In this document: positions 1 through 9,439 of the stretch, piece by piece
Position numbering within the stretch: position 1 is the first letter of the stretch
How the letters are laid out: every line of letters starts with the position of its first letter
Assembly (NCBI GenBank): GCA_001295775.1
Contig: LJIA01000004.1
Coordinates: 1 to 48,005 of the forward strand
Direction of reading: 5' to 3'
DNA length: 48,005 nucleotides
Origin: a beta proteobacterium AAP99
GTDB taxonomy: Bacteria > Pseudomonadota > Gammaproteobacteria > Burkholderiales > Burkholderiaceae_C
Program-made: the position numbers and the translations under genes
Notes under the pieces: model-generated
Database searches by the model: none
What the model was told of the DNA's origin: nothing
What the model saw: the letters and a program-made list of their open reading frames with translations, nothing else

Positions 1-216
1 CCCTACGCGTAGGGGAGGGAGTGGAAAGTTAGATCAAGCATTCATGCGGCTTTCCAGGCCAAAGTGGCTGAAAAGCCGCACCGGACAAGCGGAAAGCCAC
101 TGCCGCTTGTAGGCCTTGATTGGGATCACGGGAGCTGAGCCCGGGGTTTCGGCAGGCATGCCTGCCGCCGGGCGAAGGGTGCGGGCCTGCCAGCCCGCAC
201 TCGCTGCGCCGACCGA
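1..216. repeat. Gene-free left edge with palindromes and repeat arms
   Basis: No gene is supported here. The stretch opens with a 14-bp palindrome (ccctacgcgtaggg, 1-14). Positions 44-66, read on the minus strand, match 20 of 23 bases of repeat copies near 41 kb. Positions 83-100 (ggacaagcggaaagccac) match the reverse complement of 41017-41034 exactly over 18 bases. A perfect 16-bp palindrome lies at 151-166. An 8-bp-stem hairpin (179-186 with 193-200) lies just past the stop of the minus-strand oxidoreductase; it has no T-run, so it is a weak terminator candidate. Confidence 0.6.
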
Positions 217-3200
217 TCATGCCGCGCTAGCGGCCTTGATCGGAATGACCGGCGCCGTGAACTGCTTCATGAGCAGCTCCTGCTTCGCCTTCGCCTCGTG
301 CACGGCCTTTTCCTTCACGTGGCCGTAGCCGCGGATCTGGTCGGGCAGGCTCGCGAGTTCCACAGCCACCTTGAGTTTGTCGGCCGACAGCTTGGGCAGC
401 AGGGCGTCGATCATCTGCTCATACTCGCTGATCAGCGCGCGCTCCATCCTGCGCTCCTCGGTCTTGCCGAATACATCCAGCCAGGTGCCGCGGAACTTGC
501 GCATCTTGGCCAGGTACTTGAACGCGGTGAACACCCAGGGGCCGTACTGGCCCTTCTTGAGCGTGCCGTCCGGGTTCTTCTTAGCCAGCAGGGGCGGGGC
601 GAGATAGAAGTTGAGCTTGTAGTCGCCCTCGAACTGGCTGGCGATCTTCTCGGCAAAGCCGCTCTCGGCATACAGGCGCGCGACTTCGTACTCGTCCTTG
701 TAGGCCATCAGCTTGAAGAAGTAGCGAGCCACAGCCATCGAGAGCTTCTCGCCACCCAACTTGCCTTCGGCGGCGCGCACCTTGTTCACGAGCGCCACGT
801 AACGCTGCGCATAGGCGGCGTCCTGGTACTGGGTGAGGAACTCGGTGCGGTCGGTCACGACCTCATCCACCGTCTTGCTCACGCGCTTGATCTCGACCAC
901 GTTGCTCTCGGGGTCGGCAATGCGCTTGACGGCTTCCAGGTCATGCGCGGCATAGCGGCCCCATTCGAAGGCCTGCTTGTTCTGCTCGATCGACACGCCA
1001 TTCAGTTCAATGGCGCGCATCAGCGTCTCGAGCCGCAGTGGCAGCCAGCCGCGCTGCCAGGCAAAGCCCATCACGAAGGGGTTGGTGTACAGGCCATCGC
1101 CCAGCAGCTTGGTGGCCAGGGCAGACGCATCAACGAAGGCCACATTGGCGGGGTCCGCCGCGGCCTCGTGAATGTCGCGCGTCGTGTCTGCGCCGGGGAA
1201 GCTCCAGTTGCGGTTCTTGATGAACTCCGCCGTGGGGCTCACGGCACTGTTCATCACCACCTTGGTGTGGTGCTCGCGGATCTTGCCGAGGGTCTCGTTG
1301 TAGGCGCTGACGATCTGGTCGCAGCCCAGGATCAGGTCCGCTTCGCCTGTGGCAATGCGCGTGGCAAAGAGGTCTTCCTGGCGCGGGGCGATCTGCACGT
1401 GGCTCCACACCGCGCCGCCCTTCTGCGCCAGGCCGGCCATGTCCAGCACGGAGAGGCCCTTGCCTTCCAGGTGCGCCGCCATGCCGATCAGCTGGCCGAT
1501 GGTGACCACGCCGGTGCCGCCCACGCCGGTGATCAGCGTGGAGTGCGTGCCGGTCAGCTCAGGGATCACCGGCTCGGGCAGGGCAGGAATGCTCACCTTG
1601 CCACCGTCACGACCTGCTCCCTTGCCCTTCCTGAGCTTGCCGCCTTCGACGGTGACGAAGCTCGGGCAGAAACCCTTTAGGCAGGAGAAGTCCTTGTTGC
1701 AGGAGCTCTGGTTGATCTTGCGCTTGGTGCCGTATTCGGTCTCCAGCGGCTCGACAGACAGGCAGTTGGACTTCACTGAACAGTCGCCACAGCCTTCGCA
1801 GACCGCCTCGTTGATCACGGTGCGGCGCGCGGGGTCGGGGAAGCTGGGCTTGCCGTCCACGATCTTCTTGCGGCGGCGGCGCTTCTCGCTGGCGCAGGTC
1901 TGGTCGTAGATCAGGATGGTGCAGCCCGGGGTCTCGCGCAGCTCGCGCTGCACGGCGTCCAGATCATCGCGGTGGCGGATGGTGGTGCCGGCCGGCAGGT
2001 TGATGGCGGCGTTGTACTTCTCCGGCTCATCGGTCACGACGACGATCTTTTTGGCGCCTTCCGCATGCATCTGGTTGGCGATGTGCGGCACGGAGATCAT
2101 GCCGTCCACCGGCTGACCACCGGTCATGGCCACGGCGTCGTTGTAGAGAATCTTGTAGGTGATGTTCACACCCGCGGCGATCGCGGCGCGGATGGCCGTG
2201 CTGCCGGAGTGGAAGTAGGTGCCGTCACCGAGGTTGGCGAAGATGTGCTGGGTCTCGGTGAAGGGCGCCTGGCCGATCCAGGGCACGCCTTCGCCGCCCA
2301 TCTGCGTGAAGGTCTCGGTGCCGCGGTCCATCCAGGTCGCCATGTAGTGGCAGCCGATCCCGCCCAGTGCGCGCGAGCCTTCGGGCACCACGGTGCTGGT
2401 GTTGTGCGGGCAGCCCGAGCAGAACCAGGGCTTGCGGTCGGCCGTCACGCGCGGCTTGGCCAGGGCGCGTTCCTTGGCCTCGATGATGGCGATGCGCGCC
2501 TCGATGCGCGAGCGCACGTCGGCACTGAGTTCGATGCCGAGCGCCGGGTTGAGAATGCGGCTGGCAATCGCCTTGGCGATCATCGCCGGGCTGAACTCGT
2601 AGTGCGCCGGCAGCAGCCACTGGCCGTGCGGCATGGCCCATTCGCCCTTCTCGTCGAACTTGCCGATCACGCGCGGGCGCTGGCCGTCCGGGAAGTTGTA
2701 CAGCTCTTCCTTGAGCTGGTACTCGATCATCTGGCGCTTTTCTTCCACCACCAGGATCTCGCGCAGGCCGCGGGCAAATTCCTGCACGCCCTGGCTTTCC
2801 AGCGGCCAGACCATGCCGACCTTGTAAAGACGCAGGCCGATCTGCGCGCAGGTGCGCTCATCCAGGCCGAGATCTTCCAGAGCCTGACGCGTGTCCAGAT
2901 AGGCCTTGCCGGTGGAGACGATGCCCAGCTTGGCGTTCGGCGAGTCGTAGACCGTGTAGTTGAGCTTGTTGGCGCGGCAGTAGGCCAGCGCCGCGTAGGC
3001 CTTGTAGTCCAGCAGGCGCGCTTCCTGCGCCAGCGGGGTGTCGGGCCAGCGGATGTTCAGGCCGTCGGGCGGCAGGCGGAAATCCGGGATCACGATGTTC
3101 ACGCGCTCAGGGTCCACCATCACGCGCGCTGTCGCTTCCACGACCTCGGTCACCACCTTGAAGCCGACCCACACGCCGGCGTAGCGGCTCATGGCGTAGG

Positions 3201-3786
3201 CATGCACGCCCAGGTCCAGATACTCCTGCACGGTGGCCGGGAAGAACACCGGGATCATGCAGGCCTTGAGGATGTGATCACTCTGGTGCGGCAGGGTGGA
3301 GCTCTTGGCAGAGTGGTCATCGCCCGCCAGCACAATCACGCCGCCGTGCTTGCTGGTGCCGGCCGCGTTGGCATGCTTGAAGACATCGCCGCAGCGGTCC
3401 ACGCCAGGACCCTTGCCGTACCACATGCCGTACACGCCGTCGTACTTGGCGCCCTGGTACATGTTGACCTGCTGCGTGCCCCACACACTGGTGGCGGCCA
3501 GGTCTTCGTTCAGGCCGGGCTGGAAGTGGACGTGATGCTTCTTGAGGTACTTGCTGGCCTTCCAGGCCATCTGGTCCACGCCGCCCAGCGGGCTGCCGCG
3601 GTAGCCGGTCAGAAAGCCGGCGGTGTTCAGGCCCGCCATCTGGTCGCGCAGGCGCTGCAGCATCAGCAGGCGCAACAGGGCCTGCGTGCCGCTCATGTAG
3701 GCGGCGCCACGCTCCAGCGTGTAGCGGTCATCCAGGGTGACGTTGGAAAGTGCGGCGCGAACTTCGGCCGACAGGGGGGCGTTCAT
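217..3786 (-). CDS. Fused indolepyruvate:ferredoxin oxidoreductase
   Basis: This 1189-residue protein is expected to oxidise arylpyruvates such as indolepyruvate to aryl-acetyl-CoA with ferredoxin as acceptor, a cytoplasmic step of aromatic amino acid breakdown. The order is the alpha-subunit TPP enzyme first, with a GDGTYFHSG segment near residue 520. A cysteine-rich ferredoxin-like stretch (CEGCGDC near 663, then CNKDFSCLKGFC) follows. The gamma-type domain begins near GVGGTGVV. Archaeal enzymes carry these parts on separate IorA and IorB chains; the fused form is common in proteobacteria. I chose the ATG at 3786 (MNAPLSAEV) because GGCAGGAG precedes it; an open frame runs further upstream without a better site. 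It is transcribed alone. Confidence 0.93.
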   Translation of the reverse strand: MNAPLSAEVRAALSNVTLDDRYTLERGAAYMSGTQALLRLLMLQRLRDQMAGLNTAGFLTGYRGSPLGGVDQMAWKASKYLKKHHVHFQPGLNEDLAATSVWGTQQVNMYQGAKYDGVYGMWYGKGPGVDRCGDVFKHANAAGTSKHGGVIVLAGDDHSAKSSTLPHQSDHILKACMIPVFFPATVQEYLDLGVHAYAMSRYAGVWVGFKVVTEVVEATARVMVDPERVNIVIPDFRLPPDGLNIRWPDTPLAQEARLLDYKAYAALAYCRANKLNYTVYDSPNAKLGIVSTGKAYLDTRQALEDLGLDERTCAQIGLRLYKVGMVWPLESQGVQEFARGLREILVVEEKRQMIEYQLKEELYNFPDGQRPRVIGKFDEKGEWAMPHGQWLLPAHYEFSPAMIAKAIASRILNPALGIELSADVRSRIEARIAIIEAKERALAKPRVTADRKPWFCSGCPHNTSTVVPEGSRALGGIGCHYMATWMDRGTETFTQMGGEGVPWIGQAPFTETQHIFANLGDGTYFHSGSTAIRAAIAAGVNITYKILYNDAVAMTGGQPVDGMISVPHIANQMHAEGAKKIVVVTDEPEKYNAAINLPAGTTIRHRDDLDAVQRELRETPGCTILIYDQTCASEKRRRRKKIVDGKPSFPDPARRTVINEAVCEGCGDCSVKSNCLSVEPLETEYGTKRKINQSSCNKDFSCLKGFCPSFVTVEGGKLRKGKGAGRDGGKVSIPALPEPVIPELTGTHSTLITGVGGTGVVTIGQLIGMAAHLEGKGLSVLDMAGLAQKGGAVWSHVQIAPRQEDLFATRIATGEADLILGCDQIVSAYNETLGKIREHHTKVVMNSAVSPTAEFIKNRNWSFPGADTTRDIHEAAADPANVAFVDASALATKLLGDGLYTNPFVMGFAWQRGWLPLRLETLMRAIELNGVSIEQNKQAFEWGRYAAHDLEAVKRIADPESNVVEIKRVSKTVDEVVTDRTEFLTQYQDAAYAQRYVALVNKVRAAEGKLGGEKLSMAVARYFFKLMAYKDEYEVARLYAESGFAEKIASQFEGDYKLNFYLAPPLLAKKNPDGTLKKGQYGPWVFTAFKYLAKMRKFRGTWLDVFGKTEERRMERALISEYEQMIDALLPKLSADKLKVAVELASLPDQIRGYGHVKEKAVHEAKAKQELLMKQFTAPVIPIKAASAA

Positions 3787-4116
3787 GTGATGGACTCCTG
3801 CCAAACATTGTGTATTTGGTCGCCCGGTGCGAACAGCTGCGGTAACGCTGTTGCATTGTGGTCTTGTGGACCGCATTCGGCCAGAGCGCGCCTGCTTTGC
3901 GCCGCCCCGGTCAGGCGATGGTCAATTGAGTGGGGCGCAAACCCCGAAAGACCGCGCATTCTGAGGCCGACGCGCGGCCCGTGCAAGCCTTGACAACCCC
4001 GCGCTGGCAGGCTTCCAGAAACCAGACCGGCGCGGATTGCTGCGGCTGCAACTTGCTGCGCTGCGGTGTTTTGCCTGCACGTGCGTGCCGGTGCCGCGCA
4101 CGGGCGATCGCGGCCC
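3787..4116. other. Intergenic region with no recognisable gene
   Basis: This 330-bp gap separates the start of the oxidoreductase from the stop of the next minus-strand gene. Short open frames cross it on both strands, but none has a ribosome site or a recognisable product. It must hold the oxidoreductase promoter on the minus strand; I could not find a convincing -35/-10 pair. Confidence 0.5.
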
Positions 4117-5613
4117 TCAGGGCGCGACCCGGTAGGCCACCGAGGCGCGGGTCTGGGCGATCTGCTGGCCGCCTGCTGCCTCGATGGCCCGGCGCTGATC
4201 CATGCGATCCGGTGGCACGATCAGAACGGTTGCGAGGCCCCGCGCCCGACGGGCGAGTGCGTCGTCCGCGGTCAGCATTTCGGCCTGCCCCTGCGTGTAG
4301 AACGCTGCGGAGTGCGGCACCCAGCGCGCCTCCCAGTAGCCGATCGCGCAGGCGGGTGCCACGCACTGCGGCATCACGCGGCCCAGCACCTCATGCTCGC
4401 CGCGCGGCTCGGCCCAGCGGTGCGCACCGTACAGACCGAACACCAGCCATACCGCGGTCATCAGAGCGGCCAGCAGGGCCGGCCATCGCGTCTGCTGTAT
4501 GTCCGGCGGATCAAACAGAACGGCCGCGCACAGCACGGAAAACGCCGGCAGCGCAGTCAGTACATAGGTCCAGATGATGTTTCCGGCAAAGGTGAACAGC
4601 AGCAGCGGCGCGATCGTGCACGCCAGAAGAAAGCCGGCCAAGGGCTGCCCAAGCTGCGCGGCGACCCGCTCACGCACCGCCGCAAGGCGCGTCGGCCGCA
4701 GCGCGAAGGCCGCGGCAAGCGTCCAGGGCAGCGCTGCGCCAAGCATGTAGATCCAGATGGTGCCGTAGGGGCGCGCGTGGGCCGCCCCGAAGCGGTCGCC
4801 GGTCCAGCCCGGCACGAGGAAGCGGGAGAAGTGCTCGCCGATGATGAAGTAGTTCAGGTAGCCCGGCTGGCGCAGTTCCATCGCGATGAACCAGGGCGCG
4901 GCGATGGCCAGCATGAGCACGATGCCCGCGGTGCTCCACAGGCGCCGCAGCACAGAGAAGAACTGCCGCGTCGCCAGCGCCCACAGCACAAAGGGCAGAA
5001 CAGCGAGCGCGATGGCTGCCAGCCCCTTGACGAGCAGGCCCAACCCGAGGGCGACATAGCCCAGCATCAGGGGCAGACGCGGGCGCCCGCCGGTGGCGGC
5101 CAGCACAAGCCAGAACGCCAGCTGTGCCGCCGTGGTGCAGGCCACGAGCGTGGCATCGGTCATGACAGCCCCGGCCACGATGAAGGCCAGCGGTGTGCTG
5201 AGCAGCACCAGCGGCGCGGCGACGCGTGCACGCGGATGCAGCTCACGCGCCCAGCTCATCGTGCACCAGGCCACGAACATCATGAGCAGGAATGCCGGCA
5301 GGCGCAGCGCAAACTCCGAGACGCCGAACATCTGGCCCGATGCGGCCTGGATCCAGGTGGATAGTGGCGGCTTGGCCAGGAAGGGCTCGCCCGGCCGGAT
5401 CTGCGGCACAAGCCAGTTGCCGCTCTCGATCATCTGGCGTGCGACCTCCGCGTAGCGCGACTCGGAGGGGTCGGGCAGCGGATAGAGCGCAAGCGAGACA
5501 AGGCGCGCCAGCACCAACAGTGCGAGCATCCACCAGAGCATCGCGCGCAGGTCCGGAGCACGTGATGGCGCGGGTGCGGACGGCGCGCCGTCCACGGTCG
5601 TCAACGGCTTCAT
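4117..5613 (-). CDS. ArnT-like integral-membrane glycosyltransferase
   Basis: The 498-residue product resembles the GT83/PMT superfamily (ArnT-like), which move a sugar from a polyprenyl-phosphate donor onto lipid A or another periplasmic acceptor. After a short cytoplasmic N-terminus and first membrane segment (about 25-45) comes the family's acidic loop, DPSESRYAEVA, followed by GNWLVPQ and LAKPPLSTW. ArnT has the same D/E-RYAE and KPPL elements. About ten further hydrophobic segments follow, with a soluble C-terminal part after about residue 400. It diverges from a polyprenyl-phosphate glycosyltransferase that could make its donor. The sugar and acceptor are unknown, and aminoarabinose should not be assumed because no other arn genes are present. 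Confidence 0.85.
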   Translation of the reverse strand: MKPLTTVDGAPSAPAPSRAPDLRAMLWWMLALLVLARLVSLALYPLPDPSESRYAEVARQMIESGNWLVPQIRPGEPFLAKPPLSTWIQAASGQMFGVSEFALRLPAFLLMMFVAWCTMSWARELHPRARVAAPLVLLSTPLAFIVAGAVMTDATLVACTTAAQLAFWLVLAATGGRPRLPLMLGYVALGLGLLVKGLAAIALAVLPFVLWALATRQFFSVLRRLWSTAGIVLMLAIAAPWFIAMELRQPGYLNYFIIGEHFSRFLVPGWTGDRFGAAHARPYGTIWIYMLGAALPWTLAAAFALRPTRLAAVRERVAAQLGQPLAGFLLACTIAPLLLFTFAGNIIWTYVLTALPAFSVLCAAVLFDPPDIQQTRWPALLAALMTAVWLVFGLYGAHRWAEPRGEHEVLGRVMPQCVAPACAIGYWEARWVPHSAAFYTQGQAEMLTADDALARRARGLATVLIVPPDRMDQRRAIEAAGGQQIAQTRASVAYRVAP

Positions 5614-5684
5614 GGTCCGTGACTCTAGGCCCTCAAGATTGCATCCGGCTGAACGAATGCTTAAGCCAGGCTGAAGACCGATTC

Positions 5685-6770
5685 ATGAAAGAAGTTCGAA
5701 AGAAGAACGACATCTTCGCGACGCAGAATGCGAGCGTGAGCATCGCCGTTGATCGTTTCAGTGAACTGCCTGCTGCGGCTGCGCCCGCCACTGGGCTGCT
5801 GCGTCCGCCGCCCGCGCTGCTCAGTGTGGTGCTGCCCGCACTCAATGAGGCGGACAGTCTGGCCGCGCTCGTGCCGACGCTGTGCGACACCCTTCGCGCG
5901 AGCTGCCAGCGCCTGGAGATTCTTGTCGTCGATGACGGCAGCACCGATGGCACACGCGTGAGCGTGCTGCGCATGCGGGCCCGTGGTCTTCCGGTGCGTC
6001 TGCTCTCGCTGTCGCGCAACTTCGGCAAGGAAGCGGCGCTCACGGCGGGGCTGCTGCACGCGCGTGGCGAGGTCGTGCTCTCCATGGACTCCGATGGCCA
6101 GCATCCGGTGCAGGCCGCTGTGCAGATGCTGCAGCGCTGGCGGGCAGGCGCAGACGTGGTGTACGGCGTTCAGGTCGGGCGCGGGCCGTCGCAGGGCTGG
6201 GCGCGGCGCTGGCTCACGGGCCGCTTCTATCGACTGATGGGCCGGGGTGCGCGTGTCAGCATTCCGGAGAACGCCGGAGACTTTCGTGTCCTGGATCGCC
6301 GCGTGATCGAAGCGCTGCGGCAGCTGCCCGAGCGTACGCGCTACATGAAGGGTCTGTTCGCGTGGGTCGGATTCCGCAGCGAGCCCGTGAAGTTCATCCC
6401 CAGCCCGCGCACCCATGGCAGGACCCACTTTCGCTGGCGTGCGTTGTTCGCGCTCGCGTTCAGCGGCATCACCAGTTTCACGCGCCTGCCGCTGCGGCTG
6501 GTCAGCGCCCTGGGGGTGCTGGTCTCGGCGGCAGCGGTGGCCTACGGCATCTGGGTGGCGATCGAGGAACTCGTCTTCGGCATTGCGGTGCCCGGGTATC
6601 CCACCATCGTCGTTTCGATCCTGATGCTGTCCGGCGTGCAACTGCTCAGCCTGGGCATCATCGGCGAGTATGTCGGCCACATCTTCGATGAAGTGAAGGG
6701 ACGGCCGCTGTATCTCATCGACTTCGACAGCGATCCGCCACGCGCAGCACGTGACAAGGCCGATGCCTGA
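5685..6770 (+). CDS. Polyprenyl-phosphate glycosyltransferase, GT2 family
   Basis: This 361-residue protein fits the ArnC/DPM1-like GT2 group, which transfer a sugar from a nucleotide sugar to undecaprenyl phosphate on the inner membrane face. The GT-A fold starts near residue 45 (SVVLPALNEADSL), with VVDDGSTDGT near 87, LSRNFGKEAAL, and the metal-binding MDSDGQHP near 135. Two hydrophobic segments at the C-terminus (about 265-295 and 305-335) match the usual membrane anchor. The ATG at 5685 has a weak GAAG upstream; a GTG at 5735 is out of frame with it. The next gene, a GtrA-like protein, overlaps its stop, so the two are co-translated. Confidence 0.88.
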   Translation: MKEVRKKNDIFATQNASVSIAVDRFSELPAAAAPATGLLRPPPALLSVVLPALNEADSLAALVPTLCDTLRASCQRLEILVVDDGSTDGTRVSVLRMRARGLPVRLLSLSRNFGKEAALTAGLLHARGEVVLSMDSDGQHPVQAAVQMLQRWRAGADVVYGVQVGRGPSQGWARRWLTGRFYRLMGRGARVSIPENAGDFRVLDRRVIEALRQLPERTRYMKGLFAWVGFRSEPVKFIPSPRTHGRTHFRWRALFALAFSGITSFTRLPLRLVSALGVLVSAAAVAYGIWVAIEELVFGIAVPGYPTIVVSILMLSGVQLLSLGIIGEYVGHIFDEVKGRPLYLIDFDSDPPRAARDKADA

Positions 6771-7170
6771 GCGCCGGTCGATGCCTGAACCTGCCACGGT
6801 GGGTCAGGTGCTTGCGTTCATCGGCGTGGGGGCTGCGGCGGCGGCCACGCACTTCGGGGTTGTGCTGGCGCTGGTCGGTCAGCTGGCCTGGCCGCCGCTG
6901 ATTGCCAATGTCTTCGGGTTTGCGTGCGCCTTCTGTGTGAGCTTCCTGGGCCATTGGCGGCTGACCTTCGCCGAGGCGGATGCACCGCTTGCCCGATCGC
7001 TGCGGCGCTTCTTTCTTGTGGCGCTTGCCGCGTTCACGCTCAACGAGGCGCTGTACGCCCTGCTGCTGCTTCTGCAGTTCGATTACCGGTTTGCGCTCGC
7101 CTTCGTCCTGCTCACCGTGGCCCTGATCACGTTCCGATTGGCCCGGCGCTGGGCCTTTGTCGCATCGTGA
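6763..7170 (+). CDS. GtrA-like membrane protein
   Basis: This 135-residue protein has four hydrophobic segments, the layout of the GtrA family. GtrA-like proteins are thought to help flip polyprenyl-phosphate-linked sugars across the inner membrane. The sequence carries the typical N-terminal FIGVG and the ANVFGFACAFCVSFLGHWRL stretch between segments two and three. The ATG at 6763 overlaps the stop of the glycosyltransferase; a second in-frame ATG at 6781 and a GTG at 6751 are also possible. Its stop overlaps the next start (GTGA). The gene order of GT2, GtrA and a membrane glycosyltransferase matches known glycan-modification cassettes. Confidence 0.85.
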   Translation: MPERRSMPEPATVGQVLAFIGVGAAAAATHFGVVLALVGQLAWPPLIANVFGFACAFCVSFLGHWRLTFAEADAPLARSLRRFFLVALAAFTLNEALYALLLLLQFDYRFALAFVLLTVALITFRLARRWAFVAS

Positions 7171-7994
7171 CGGCCGCTGCAGATCTGTCGAGGCCAGCCG
7201 CGACGCTTCGCCGAGTGACGCTCTGCGCGGATGACTTCGGGTACTCCGAGTCCGTTGATGAGGGCATCCTGGCCTGCGTGGGCGCAGGAACCGTCAAGGC
7301 CGTGAGCTGCATGAGCGTGGCGCCACGCTGGCGCTCGGCAGCCGGGCGGATCGCGCCCATGCACGCGCAGATCGATGTCGGGCTGCACTGGTGTCTGACC
7401 GAGTGGCCGCAGCGGGGCTTGCCCGCTTCGCTGCGCCGGATGGTGATCCAGACACAGCTCGGTGCCCTCGACCACAGCGCAGTGCGAGCTGCGCTCAACG
7501 AGCAGCTTCAGAGGTTCACCGACGCCACGGGGCGAGCGCCCGATTTCATCGACGGCCACCAGCACGTCCATGCGCTTCCGACCGTACGCGACGTCCTGCT
7601 CGAGGCGCTGGCCACCCGGCCGGAACTGCAGGGCGTATCCGTCCGCAATACGGCCAGCCTGCAGTGGCGCGGTGCGAAGGCGGCGTTGCTCGGTGCGCTT
7701 GGCGGGCGGCGTTTGCGGTCCGAGCTGCGCCGCCGCGGGCAGCCGCACAACCTGGACTTCGCTGGTGTCTACGACTTTGCGGCCACGCCGGACTACGAGA
7801 GTCGGCTGCGCGCCTGGTTGCGCAGCGCGCCGGACGGCTTGCTGGTCATGTGTCACCCGGGCTGCATGACCGATACGAGTCAGGACCCCATCGCAGCAGC
7901 GCGCGCACGAGAAGCTGTCGTGTTGAGCGACGAGCCGCGAATGGGTCGACTGGCCATGGAGTCGGGCGTTCGCTGGGCCCGCTGCTGCAGGTGA
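7167..7994 (+). CDS. ChbG/YdjC-type carbohydrate deacetylase
   Basis: The 275-residue product belongs to the YdjC/ChbG family, metal-dependent enzymes that remove acetyl groups from N-acetylated sugars. Visible signatures are the N-terminal TLCADDFGYS (first metal-ligand Asp), DGHQHVHALP near residue 128 (His ligands) and the C-terminal MCHPGC. The GTG start at 7167 overlaps the previous stop as GTGA, so I prefer it over in-frame starts further upstream inside the GtrA gene. The family includes HpnK of hopanoid clusters, but no hopanoid genes are nearby. Here it more likely deacetylates the lipid-linked sugar handled by the neighbouring transferases, which is an inference from context. Confidence 0.85.
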   Translation: MTAAADLSRPAATLRRVTLCADDFGYSESVDEGILACVGAGTVKAVSCMSVAPRWRSAAGRIAPMHAQIDVGLHWCLTEWPQRGLPASLRRMVIQTQLGALDHSAVRAALNEQLQRFTDATGRAPDFIDGHQHVHALPTVRDVLLEALATRPELQGVSVRNTASLQWRGAKAALLGALGGRRLRSELRRRGQPHNLDFAGVYDFAATPDYESRLRAWLRSAPDGLLVMCHPGCMTDTSQDPIAAARAREAVVLSDEPRMGRLAMESGVRWARCCR

Positions 7995-8039
7995 GTGCTG
8001 TGCCCGCGCCTGCGTGCGCGTCGGCATTGATGCCAGCGA

Positions 8040-9260
8040 CTACTTGACGAGCTGGTTGATCTCGATGATCGGCATCAACACCGCGAGCACGATCAGGAGC
8101 ACCAGCCCGCCCATGCCCACCACCAGCGCGGGTTCCATCAGGGCGGTGAGGGTGAGCGTGCGTCGCTCGAGGTCGCGGGCCTGGATGTCGGCGGCGCGCT
8201 GCAGCATGACGGGCAGCTCGCCGGTGCGCTCGCCGCTGGCAATCAGGTGGATCAGTACCGGCGGGAACTTGCCTGCTGCGCCCTGCTCGGTCTGGGCGGC
8301 GAGGGCCTTGGCGAGCCCCGCGCCTTCGCGCACGCGGCCGATGGCTTCGGCCACGCGGGCGTTCAGCGCGACGTTGTTGATGGTGCGCTGAGCGGCTTCA
8401 AGCGCGCGCAGCAGGGGTACGCCGCCCGACACGAGAATGGCCAGAGTGCTTGCAAAGCGTTCGGTTTCCAGCGCGCGGATGATCGGGCCGATGACGGGCA
8501 GCGTGAGCAGGCGCGCGTGCCACTGCGCCTTGACCAGCGGCTGTTGCAGCACGCGCGAGAGCACAAAGCCGCCGGCCGCCAGGACGATGGCCAGCAGCCA
8601 GCCCCACTGGCGCAGGAAGCCGGAGATCCAGACCATCACGCGTGTGAGCAGGGGCAGCTCCTGCTTGGTGCTCTGGAACACGCCCACCACCTGGGGCACG
8701 ACATAGGTCATGAGCGCAATCACGATGATGAGTGCGATCACCGTCACGATGGCCGGGTAGGTCATCGCACCTACCACCTTGGCGCGCAGGGCGCCGCGGG
8801 TTTCGAGGTAGTCTGCCAGCTTCTCCAGCACGCGGCCGAGGTTGCCGGAGTCCTCGCCGGCGGCGATCAGGGCGCGATAGACCGTGTCGAACTCGCGCGG
8901 AAAGTCCGCCATGCCGGTGGCCAGGCTCGCGCCGGCCATGACACGCGAGCGCACCGCCGCCCAGACCTCGCGCGACTCGCGCCGCTCGGTCTGTTCGATC
9001 AGCGCGGCCAGGCTGGCCTCCATGGGCAGGCGCGCGCCGATCAGGTTGGCGAGCTGGCGCGTGGCCAGGGCCAGATCATTGGCGCTGAGCTTGCGGCGAA
9101 AGCCGGCGGCGGCCGACTTCTGTTCGACCAGCTCGATGGAGACCGGCGTGTCACCGCGCTCGCGCAGCAGCTGGCGGGCGTGGCGCTCGCTGTCGGCCTC
9201 GATCACGCCGCGCGTCAGACTGCCGGCGAGGGTGGCGGCTTCGTAGCGAAAGGCTGCCAT
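8040..9260 (-). CDS. gspF: Type II secretion inner-membrane platform protein GspF
   Basis: GspF is the polytopic platform protein of the type II secretion system and links the GspE ATPase to pseudopilus assembly. The 406-residue length and two repeated cytoplasmic domains are typical. The first domain has LATRQLANLIGARLP near 70 and YRALIAAGEDSGNL near 150; the second has FASTLAILVSGGVPLLRAL near 270 and HLIASGERTGELP near 345. Three hydrophobic segments lie near 175-200, 220-245 and 375-400. I chose the ATG at 9260 (MAAFRYEA); the frame is open much further upstream, but that part lies in a repeat-containing gap. It is separated from gspE by 179 bp, unlike the rest of the block. Confidence 0.95.
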   Translation of the reverse strand: MAAFRYEAATLAGSLTRGVIEADSERHARQLLRERGDTPVSIELVEQKSAAAGFRRKLSANDLALATRQLANLIGARLPMEASLAALIEQTERRESREVWAAVRSRVMAGASLATGMADFPREFDTVYRALIAAGEDSGNLGRVLEKLADYLETRGALRAKVVGAMTYPAIVTVIALIIVIALMTYVVPQVVGVFQSTKQELPLLTRVMVWISGFLRQWGWLLAIVLAAGGFVLSRVLQQPLVKAQWHARLLTLPVIGPIIRALETERFASTLAILVSGGVPLLRALEAAQRTINNVALNARVAEAIGRVREGAGLAKALAAQTEQGAAGKFPPVLIHLIASGERTGELPVMLQRAADIQARDLERRTLTLTALMEPALVVGMGGLVLLIVLAVLMPIIEINQLVK

Positions 9261-9283
9261 CAAGCCGCCTTGCTGGTCAGTTC

Positions 9284-9397
9284 TGACCGAAAATGAAGTA
9301 TTCTCGGTCTTTCGGGAGCAGAATACACCCCAAGATCCGCGCCCCACAAGCGGAAAGTCTGTTTTGACCGCATCGGCCAAATGATGGCCGAATTTGA
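9284..9397 (-). repeat. Dispersed intergenic element, copy 1
   Basis: This AT-richer stretch in the gspE-gspF gap is, on the minus strand, related to 31000-31102 and 35942-36046. Read that way it begins TCAAATTCGG and ends ATTTTCGGTCA, with a central core pairing TTCCGC-like and GCGGAA-like arms (acaagcggaaag at 9346-9357 on plus). It also holds a perfect 7-bp hairpin tcggcca-aatga-tggccga. I do not recognise a named family. Confidence 0.55.
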
Positions 9398-9439
9398 CGC
9401 ATGGCGCTGTGCGGGCTGCAGTGTTTCCACGGCCAGCCC

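Noticed and set aside
1972-3993. 673-codon open frame on the plus strand
   Set aside because: It is the shadow of the indolepyruvate oxidoreductase gene, with a low-complexity His/Ala/Gly-rich translation.
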